A DNA stretch of 45,407 bases, from contig JAGBTM010000042.1 of NCBI GenBank assembly GCA_017631325.1, forward strand, positions 1 through 45,407. The letters are read 5' to 3'. The stretch is from Clostridia bacterium (lineage in GTDB: Bacteria; Bacillota; Clostridia; Oscillospirales; CAG-272). The notes under the pieces were generated by a model. It was not told the origin of the DNA and made no database searches. It saw only the letters and a list, made by a program, of their open reading frames with translations. Positions 1-6,769 of this stretch are shown one piece after another. Numbering within the stretch: the first letter of the stretch is position 1; every line of letters starts with the position of its first letter. The position numbers and the translations under genes were made by a program.

Positions 1-108
1 CGCGCAATGCTTCTCGGTGTTTCTCTCGAGGACTACGATCCTGCCGATACCACCACTGATATCATAGGCGGATTTAAGTTCACCGTAGAGGCAGATGCAA
101 AGACCTAA
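1..108 (+). CDS. C-terminal 35 residues of an unidentified protein (5' truncated)
   Basis: An open frame runs from the window edge to a TAA at 106-108. The visible tail is acidic and ends GGFKFTVEADAKT, a beta-strand-like ending. It lies 72 bases upstream of a SipW-like signal peptidase. In Firmicutes such peptidases are often next to their substrates, which are TasA/camelysin-type secreted proteins whose C-termini end in similar short strands. That link is inference from position; too little of the protein is present to name it. Confidence 0.45.
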   Translation, partial: RAMLLGVSLEDYDPADTTTDIIGGFKFTVEADAKT

Positions 109-180
109 TTTCATAAAAACGTTAAAAAGTAAACAAAAATTTACAAAACAAACAAAATTTAATGAAAAAGAGTTAGAACA

Positions 181-1119
181 ATGCAATCGTTTGAGATCAT
201 TGCTCTAATCGTTACGGGAGTTGGCGTAGTCAGCTTTGCTACGATATTTACGATATTGTATTTATCCTACGCCAACTCCACTGTAGCGGAGTACGGAGCA
301 GGTAAAAGAGACGTAGAGCTCATTGAGGAAACGATTTACGATAACATCAAAAGCACGAGTAAATACAGGGCTATGGCGAGGAAAATAAAGCAGGCGTTCT
401 TCTACGTCGCTATCGCCATTCTGATACCTTTTCTCGTTCTGTCTTTATATACCAAGCTCACCACAGGAGTAGCAATGATTGGAGGGCGGGGAGTTATCGT
501 TGTCGCTTCCGGCTCTATGAGTGAAAAAAACCCACAAAACCCCAATATTTCGGCACTTTCAAAATATGACAACCAATTCCAGACCTACGACCTTATAGTC
601 CTTGAGGCTGTAAGCTCGGAGAGTGAAATCAAAAAGTACGACGTTATAGCCTTTACAAATGACGAGGGAGTGAACATTATCCACCGTATCGTCGGATTTG
701 AGGGCTCGGGTGAAAACCGCAGGTACGTCACCTCCGGTGACGCGAATAACGCAAACGATAAATACAAGCCAAGCTTCGATGACGTCATCGGCAGATATAC
801 GGGCGACAGAGTGCCTTGGATAGGTGTTTTCGTTATGTTCCTACAGTCTTATTCGGGTATACTTACCCTCGCTGCGATAATTTACTGTTTAATAATGATA
901 GAATACGTCAGCGAAAAAATCTACAAAACGCAAAAAGCGCGCCTCGGCACGCTTCAGGGCTCCATTGACTTTGTCAGGGAGACCACATTTGACGAGTCCT
1001 TGACGACAAGGTTTACAGAAACCGTCAGATTCAAGGATTACGAATACGTATTTGACGAAGACGGCTTCGTCAGCAAAACTCCCGTTTTTCCAAAAACACA
1101 AGACAACGGAGATAAATAA
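181..1119 (+). CDS. Signal peptidase I, ER/SipW type (family S26B)
   Basis: Likely membrane protease that removes signal peptides from exported proteins. Of its 312 residues, a first membrane helix spans about 6-30, a second about 72-92, and a third about 215-242, followed by a roughly 65-residue cytoplasmic-looking tail. The catalytic serine is Ser112 in SGSMS. The second motif reads INxIIHRI-like with His168 where the usual bacterial enzyme has lysine, and TSGDAN supplies Asp187. This Ser-His-Asp set is that of the archaeal/ER/SipW branch, which is usually dedicated to particular substrates. Family S26B proteins are commonly 180-200 residues, so the extra N-terminal helix and the tail are unusual. 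The ATG has only a weak upstream AAGAG. Only 3 bases separate it from the next gene, so they are probably co-transcribed. Confidence 0.85.
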   Translation: MQSFEIIALIVTGVGVVSFATIFTILYLSYANSTVAEYGAGKRDVELIEETIYDNIKSTSKYRAMARKIKQAFFYVAIAILIPFLVLSLYTKLTTGVAMIGGRGVIVVASGSMSEKNPQNPNISALSKYDNQFQTYDLIVLEAVSSESEIKKYDVIAFTNDEGVNIIHRIVGFEGSGENRRYVTSGDANNANDKYKPSFDDVIGRYTGDRVPWIGVFVMFLQSYSGILTLAAIIYCLIMIEYVSEKIYKTQKARLGTLQGSIDFVRETTFDESLTTRFTETVRFKDYEYVFDEDGFVSKTPVFPKTQDNGDK

Positions 1120-1122
1120 GTT

Positions 1123-2940
1123 ATGCTTACATCAGTTTTGACAAGAAAGAATTTAATTGCGATTTCAATATCTGCATTTTACGCTATAATGCTCGTTTTC
1201 ACGGGTGCGTGCCTTGACGGCTCATATACGATGATGAGCCACAATAACCCTCTCACAAAAATAGCGCAGGGCATAGGCTTCAAGGTTATAACGCCCGGAA
1301 CGATGGGCTTTATCGCTCTTATACTCGTAGCGTTCTATATCGTGGTTTTCGTTACGGCATTTACCTACGAGCACAGATATGCTGTCGTTAACAATATTAA
1401 TCCCAAATCCCCGAAGATGATCGGCGTATACGCAGGAACGCTCGGCGTTTGTCTGCTTCTCTCGCTCGGTCTCGGAATCATAATTCAGAGTCCCCTCACC
1501 GCAGAGAACCTCTCGAACGTCCTTACGTTTATAGGTCAGTCGGTATCTCTCTCGTTCTTCGTATTTGCGGCTCTCATTCTCGTTATTGGCGCCGTTATGA
1601 TGTTCGTTATCAACTTCAGAAACATTGACAAGCCCTTCAAAATGTTCGACGAGAGCAGCCAGCCCATATTTGACGACGATGACCTCGACGGAGGCTCGAG
1701 CGTTAAATCCTCGTTTGATTCCGAGGACGACAAGGGCGCTATGCCGGGCTTTGGCCCCGGTGGCGTAGGTACGGGTATCGGCGCAGGCGCAGCATTTGGC
1801 GAGGGCGAGACGGTTGTGAAGGGCACCGAGCCTCTTGAGGACAGAGAAAAGGTGTTCCCGACTCTTTGCCGTATCGACAACGAGTACGACGGTTTTGTAA
1901 ATGAAAGCATTCAGTCGGACAACGTAACCCTCAAGGAGCTTTGCACAGGCTTCAGAAACTATCTTGCAAAGACAGAGAAGCTCTATTTCGATATTGATAC
2001 TATCAGATTTTTCATTTCGGGCTTTGCCGCATCGCACTTTGAAATTCTCGAGGGACTTTCGGGTACGGGTAAATCCTCGCTTCCCAGATACTTTGCAAAG
2101 TACGTTGACGCAGACGTTCTCTTCATGCCCGTTCAGGCGACCTGGCGTGATAAGACCAACATTCTCGGCTTCTTTAACGAGTTCTCAAAGACCTATAACG
2201 AGACCGAGTTCCTTGCGTCGCTCTATCGTGCAAGCTACAACCCCGACAGACTTCAGCTGTTCGTTCTCGACGAGATGAACATATCCCGTGTCGAGTATTA
2301 CTTTGCAGACCTTCTTTCAGTGCTTGAGTATCCCAAGGACCAGTGGAAGCTTAAGGTTATGAACGTTCCCTACGATTTCATACCCCCCGTTAAGCTTGAG
2401 GACGGTAAGGTTACTATCCCCCCGAACTCCTTCTTCGTCGGAACCGCGAACAAGGACGACTCTACATTTACCATCACCGACAAGGTTTACGACCGTGCTA
2501 TTACTATGGAGTTTACCGACAAGAACGCGCCCTTTGCAGTTCTTGACGACGTTAGCACCATACGCCTCTCGGCATCTCACCTTGACAAGCTCTTCAAGGC
2601 GGCTATGTCTAATCCCAACACGGTTATGCAGCAGGCTGATTTCGTAAAGCTTAATACCATAACGAGTTACGTTTACGAGCAGTTCGGTATAGCAATAGGT
2701 AACCGTATCATCAACCAGATTACCAACATCGTTCCCGTATTCGTCGCGTGCGGCGGCACCAAGGAGACGGCTATTGACTATATGCTCTCTAAGAAGCTCG
2801 TGGCTAAAATCGAGGGACGCTTCGAGGAGTATATCAAGGAGGCTCTCAGAGGTCTTCTTGACCTTATATCCAAGACCTACGGCACAGGCGTGCTTAAGCT
2901 TACCGAGAAGTGCGCAAAGAACATAATCAAGACGCTTTAA
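1123..2940 (+). CDS. Membrane-anchored McrB-like AAA+ ATPase
   Basis: The N-terminal 165 residues carry about four membrane helices (near 11-30, 60-82, 98-121, 140-165). A linker follows, acidic at 175-205 and glycine-rich at 207-227, and then an AAA+ module from about 285. Walker A is GLSGTGKSS (311-319) and Walker B is LFVLDEMN (379-386), with the DEMN form typical of McrB-like and other helix-2-insert AAA+ proteins. The sensor-1 region is FFVGTANKDD (437-446), and Arg458 in YDRA is a candidate arginine finger. McrB GTPases have an MNTADR-like signature at sensor 1, which is not kept here, so ATP is the likelier nucleotide. It sits between a signal peptidase and a DUF2357-like protein with almost no spacing. 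The membrane anchor suggests work at the envelope, for example remodelling a membrane complex; the substrate is unknown. Confidence 0.8.
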   Translation: MLTSVLTRKNLIAISISAFYAIMLVFTGACLDGSYTMMSHNNPLTKIAQGIGFKVITPGTMGFIALILVAFYIVVFVTAFTYEHRYAVVNNINPKSPKMIGVYAGTLGVCLLLSLGLGIIIQSPLTAENLSNVLTFIGQSVSLSFFVFAALILVIGAVMMFVINFRNIDKPFKMFDESSQPIFDDDDLDGGSSVKSSFDSEDDKGAMPGFGPGGVGTGIGAGAAFGEGETVVKGTEPLEDREKVFPTLCRIDNEYDGFVNESIQSDNVTLKELCTGFRNYLAKTEKLYFDIDTIRFFISGFAASHFEILEGLSGTGKSSLPRYFAKYVDADVLFMPVQATWRDKTNILGFFNEFSKTYNETEFLASLYRASYNPDRLQLFVLDEMNISRVEYYFADLLSVLEYPKDQWKLKVMNVPYDFIPPVKLEDGKVTIPPNSFFVGTANKDDSTFTITDKVYDRAITMEFTDKNAPFAVLDDVSTIRLSASHLDKLFKAAMSNPNTVMQQADFVKLNTITSYVYEQFGIAIGNRIINQITNIVPVFVACGGTKETAIDYMLSKKLVAKIEGRFEEYIKEALRGLLDLISKTYGTGVLKLTEKCAKNIIKTL

Positions 2941-2952
2941 TCCGAGGTAGTC

Positions 2953-4239
2953 ATGAGATTTATTGAAACGCAGAAGCTGAACGAGTATATTGAGTCGGTT
3001 GACGAAATTCTCGCCGACCAGACACTGCGTTCGGTTTATTCAAAGATAGAAAATCTCACGACGGCATCTCTCCAAGGCTTTTCTATCGAGGGCGACAGGG
3101 AATTTCTCCGCGAAATTTCCTCGGTCCTCAACGTTATCATTTCCATAATTGCTCACCCGCACATCACTAATAAGCGCGAGGAGGTCGTTATTCGAGTTGA
3201 GAAGGCTCAGCAGATAGACGACGAGGCGTTCAGGCGTGTAATGGCGGACAGCAGACTGTGGAAAAAGCACGGGGCGAAAATGGTGCCGGAGGAGGTTTAC
3301 CATTATCAGCATATCGACGAAATTCGGATTTACGAGAACCGCTTTATCGGTCTTCTCATATCCATAATAGATAAGGAGCTTCAGAAGTTTTCGGCCTTTT
3401 ATCTTTCAAAGCTTCCGACACTCAGCTCGGTTGAGGTGTCGCTCGACGACCCAACGGTCGGTGAGATAATAGGCGAGATAGATCGCCTCCGTCGTAAGAG
3501 TCAGTTCCTTATGAACACGGCCTTTTACCGCGAGGTAACCAAGGGCAAGCCTATTTCAAGAAAGATACAGCCTACCAACATTCTTCTTAAGGACAGATTG
3601 TATTGCTTCTGCTACCGCTTCTACCGTAAATTCGTGCGTTACGAGGATATTTCCGACGCAAAGCGCGATTTGCGTATCTACTACTTTATTCATCTGCTTC
3701 AGGAAATCAAAAAGCACGGCTATTTTCTCACACCCTCTAATAAGGCTGAGGACGAAAACCGACTGCTCTTTGAGGGACTTAATTTCTATCTTGAAATTCT
3801 TCCCGCGTCGGGCGAAAATATAGAAATGACGGTTATGTGGCGCAAGGACAAGACCGTGCCTAAGACCAGACATCTTCTCGTATTTTCACCGGGTGGCGAC
3901 GAGCGTCTCACACCCGACGAGATAGAGAACAAATACGCGGACTACAAGACCGTAGATTTCATTTCTCTTTGGGAGCTTACCGCCTCTCGCGGTGAGGTGA
4001 TAGCCGAGTCCATACCGGAGGCAGCGCTTATCAGCCATTGGCTTGAGAGTAAAACGTCAGCGGCATTCGTTGACAGAAAAATCTATGAAAAATACTGTCC
4101 TATCTGTCGCGCTCGCGACATTGAGGCCGACGAAAACCGCCGTCTCTGTCACTCTTGTGGCTCTGAGTACGTTTTCTGTGAGGTCGGCTCGCGCGATATG
4201 GCGTGGTTTTTGTCCATCGGAGTTCCAAGGAAGGACTAA
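2953..4239 (+). CDS. DUF2357-like partner of McrB-type ATPase, with C-terminal zinc ribbon
   Basis: A 428-residue, probably cytoplasmic protein. Residues around 115-135, which include EIRIYENRFI, resemble the DUF2357 core that is normally encoded next to McrB-like ATPases and often followed by a PD-(D/E)xK nuclease (DUF524). No such nuclease motif is visible here. The C-terminus instead has CPIC (382-385) and CHSC (399-402), a CxxC-x13-CxxC zinc ribbon. Position right after the AAA+ gene (12 bases) supports a two-protein machine in which this subunit recognises a partner or regulates the ATPase. The start ATG is preceded by GAGGTAGTC. DUF2357 is my reading from the YENRF motif and context, and a profile search should decide it. 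Confidence 0.6.
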   Translation: MRFIETQKLNEYIESVDEILADQTLRSVYSKIENLTTASLQGFSIEGDREFLREISSVLNVIISIIAHPHITNKREEVVIRVEKAQQIDDEAFRRVMADSRLWKKHGAKMVPEEVYHYQHIDEIRIYENRFIGLLISIIDKELQKFSAFYLSKLPTLSSVEVSLDDPTVGEIIGEIDRLRRKSQFLMNTAFYREVTKGKPISRKIQPTNILLKDRLYCFCYRFYRKFVRYEDISDAKRDLRIYYFIHLLQEIKKHGYFLTPSNKAEDENRLLFEGLNFYLEILPASGENIEMTVMWRKDKTVPKTRHLLVFSPGGDERLTPDEIENKYADYKTVDFISLWELTASRGEVIAESIPEAALISHWLESKTSAAFVDRKIYEKYCPICRARDIEADENRRLCHSCGSEYVFCEVGSRDMAWFLSIGVPRKD

Positions 4240-4359
4240 ATCCTTTTGAGAACGGTGAAAACGGTATGTCTTAGACGACATCCCCGCAGAGCATAAAGGT
4301 AAAAAAACGATACACGCTATACGGCTAAACTACAATTTTTATAGGAAAAGGTGACTTAA

Positions 4360-5175
4360 ATGTCTTCATACGATAACTACGAACTGTATAATCCATTAGC
4401 GGTTTCCACAGAAGAGGAGGCCGCCTTGGCGGCAACCCCTCGGGAAAAGTCGCCTACTGTTTCTATAAAAAATCTGCATAAGGCATACGGCAAAAAACAG
4501 GTGCTCAAGGGACTTGAGCTTGACGTTTACGAGGGCGAGCTTTTCGGCTTCCTTGGACGAAACGGTATAGGTAAATCGACGACCATAGACTGCGTCATTG
4601 GCGCAAAGAGGTTCGAGAAGGGAAAAATTCTGGTTGACGGCTACGACGTGACAACCCACCCGATAGAAGCGAAGTTCTCGTTTGGATACGTAGCCAGCGA
4701 GCCTAACTGCTACGACGTTATGACAGGCTATGATTATCTTGAATTTATAGCCAGTATATACAAGATTTCAGAGGGCGATTTCGTCAGAAATTTCAAATAT
4801 CTATGTACCCGTCTTGCTCTTGACGAAAAGGAGCTTCTTAACCCTACCTCGAATTATTCTCACGGTATGAAGCAGAAGCTATGCCTTATAGCAAGCCTTC
4901 TTCATAATCCTAAAATCTGGATACTTGACGAGCCTACCGTCGGTCTTGATATTATGGCGGTAGAGGAGCTTAAGAAAATGATGCGTGAGTATGCAAACCA
5001 CGGCAACACCGTGTTTATAACCTCGCACAATATAGAGCTTGTAGCCAAGATTTGCGACCGAGTTGCAATAGTAAACGACGGCAAAATCGAAAAGCTCTAC
5101 GACCTCAACCGCGAGCCTAACCGCCGCATACAGCTCCCCAAAATATTTATGGACCTCTATAAGACGGAGGGATAA
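4360..5175 (+). CDS. ABC transporter ATP-binding protein
   Basis: A 271-residue nucleotide-binding subunit of an ABC-2-type exporter. It has Walker A GRNGIGKST (about 69-77), the signature YSHGMKQK (about 167-174), Walker B IWILDEPTVGLD and the H-loop TSHN. The first 30 residues are an extra polar N-terminal extension before the ABC fold begins at VSIKNLHKAYG. A good RBS (AGGAAAAGGTG) precedes the ATG. The gene starts 120 bases after the DUF2357-like gene. I see neither a strong promoter nor a terminator in that gap, only a small hairpin at 4266-4281, so one long operon is possible. The permease gene begins one base after its stop. Confidence 0.92.
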   Translation: MSSYDNYELYNPLAVSTEEEAALAATPREKSPTVSIKNLHKAYGKKQVLKGLELDVYEGELFGFLGRNGIGKSTTIDCVIGAKRFEKGKILVDGYDVTTHPIEAKFSFGYVASEPNCYDVMTGYDYLEFIASIYKISEGDFVRNFKYLCTRLALDEKELLNPTSNYSHGMKQKLCLIASLLHNPKIWILDEPTVGLDIMAVEELKKMMREYANHGNTVFITSHNIELVAKICDRVAIVNDGKIEKLYDLNREPNRRIQLPKIFMDLYKTEG

Positions 5176-5176
5176 T

Positions 5177-6769
5177 ATGCTTAATCTTATTATAAAAGAT
5201 TTTAAGCTGATGTTCGGCGGGCCGAAAAATGCAGGAAAAAGGCTTCTTTCGCTCCTTCTAAAGTTTCTTTTACTTGGCGGTTTAATTGCCGCTGAAACCT
5301 TCCTTTTCACTGCGATACTTGATAAAATCGGCCATTACAAGAATGCGCCCCGAGCATTTATGGTGCTGTTCTTGCTCGTCGTGTCGGCCTTTATGACCGT
5401 CAGCGCGGTCTTTCAGGCAAAGAAGCTTTTCTTTGACGAGGGAGACATAAGACAGCTTGCAACTCACCCCATCAGCAACGCAACACAGATACTTTCAAAG
5501 CTTGTATTTTTATTTTTAGTTCACTTTGCCAGCTCGTTTTTGTTCGTATATCCTTTGTTTTTGGCGTACGGAATTATGATGGGCAAAACGATGATGTTCT
5601 ATTATCTGGCCCTCTTTTATCCTGCCGCGGCCTTTATATTCGAGGCGGGAATTGGGCTTATTTTCGTGTACCCCTTGTGGTACGTTTTGCAGTACTTAAA
5701 GAAGCACGTCTTATTAGAGTTTGCAGTATCGGTCGTTCTGCTCTTTTTACTCTCTTGGGTGTATTCCGAGGTTCTTACGATTTTCGTCGGAGTAGTAGCA
5801 AACAACGAGCTCATGACCTTGTTTTCAGCCGAGTCCATTGCGGCCATCGTGGATTTTGAGCAGTACGTTGTGCCTATCAACTTCCTTGCTGACGTATTTA
5901 TCGGCGGCAAGAGGTCTATGCTTATGACCTATCTTGCGGTAGCGGGCGGAGTTTTCGTGCTTGGACTTACCGTGACGATTTTTACCTTCCACCGCGTTAA
6001 GAATATGTCAGTTGACATCAAGCCGGCGGCGAACAAAAGGGTTCACAAGCCCCTCTCTGTAACTCTGGCTCTTGTAAAAAAGGAGCTTTCTCTCATTACG
6101 AGAAACTCGGACTACGTCTACTCATATTCGGGCCTGCTTGTCGTTCAGCCACTTCTTCTTTACCTCATAATTATGGCTATGAACACCATATTCAGTACGG
6201 GCTCATTCCTTTATTACACCTCGCTGTTTCCTAATTTCGTATCTATTATCGACGTGTTCGTTGTTATGATGTTTACGGTAATTATCAGCAGCGGTGCAAA
6301 CCAGTATATCTCGATGGAAGAGAAGACCATCAAAAATCTGAAGACTATGCCCGTTGGCTTTAGAAAGCAGATTTATATAAAGCTTCTTATCCCCGTTACG
6401 CTTTCCACTCTCTCGCTTTTATGCTCGGTTATAGTGCTAAGAGCAAGCGGAGTTTTCTCGGACGTGACGGCAGTATTCGCCTTTCTCATTTCGGAGGCCC
6501 TGCTTTTGACCTTCGATTTGATTTCTCTTGGTGAGGAGCTTCAAATCAGACATCAAAGGCCGCGCTCAACCTTTCTTTCATCTGCGGCATCATATATAAT
6601 TCCTGCCGTATATCTTGTAATCAGTCTTTTCCTTTCTTACTCGGGATTTGACATTTCGGCATTGTATATTGCGGGAATATTATTCCTTTTGCTTATCGGT
6701 ATACCTTATTTTCTGGTGTTAAATTCCAAGATGGGCAAATGGTTTCTTGATCTGGAGGCTATCAACTGA
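5177..6769 (+). CDS. ABC-2-like exporter permease, 530 residues
   Basis: Integral membrane subunit that partners the preceding ATPase. I count roughly 11-12 hydrophobic segments in two halves, split by a polar stretch at about residues 275-305 (KPAANKRVHKPL) that leads into a second ABC-2-like half (ALVKKELSLITRN). Both halves begin with an amphipathic XXXKDFKL/KKELSL segment, as is usual for ABC-2 permeases, so the chain looks like a fused duplicate able to form a full channel by itself. The segment NQYISMEEKTIKNLKTMP is the typical cytoplasmic loop of this exporter family. The substrate cannot be read from the sequence. Its stop overlaps the next start (TGATG), indicating translational coupling to the extracellular protein. 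Confidence 0.85.
   Translation: MLNLIIKDFKLMFGGPKNAGKRLLSLLLKFLLLGGLIAAETFLFTAILDKIGHYKNAPRAFMVLFLLVVSAFMTVSAVFQAKKLFFDEGDIRQLATHPISNATQILSKLVFLFLVHFASSFLFVYPLFLAYGIMMGKTMMFYYLALFYPAAAFIFEAGIGLIFVYPLWYVLQYLKKHVLLEFAVSVVLLFLLSWVYSEVLTIFVGVVANNELMTLFSAESIAAIVDFEQYVVPINFLADVFIGGKRSMLMTYLAVAGGVFVLGLTVTIFTFHRVKNMSVDIKPAANKRVHKPLSVTLALVKKELSLITRNSDYVYSYSGLLVVQPLLLYLIIMAMNTIFSTGSFLYYTSLFPNFVSIIDVFVVMMFTVIISSGANQYISMEEKTIKNLKTMPVGFRKQIYIKLLIPVTLSTLSLLCSVIVLRASGVFSDVTAVFAFLISEALLLTFDLISLGEELQIRHQRPRSTFLSSAASYIIPAVYLVISLFLSYSGFDISALYIAGILFLLLIGIPYFLVLNSKMGKWFLDLEAIN

Noticed and set aside
1123-4239. Ordinary McrBC restriction system.
   Set aside because: No methyl-DNA-binding N-domain, no McrC nuclease motif, and the ATPase has four membrane helices.
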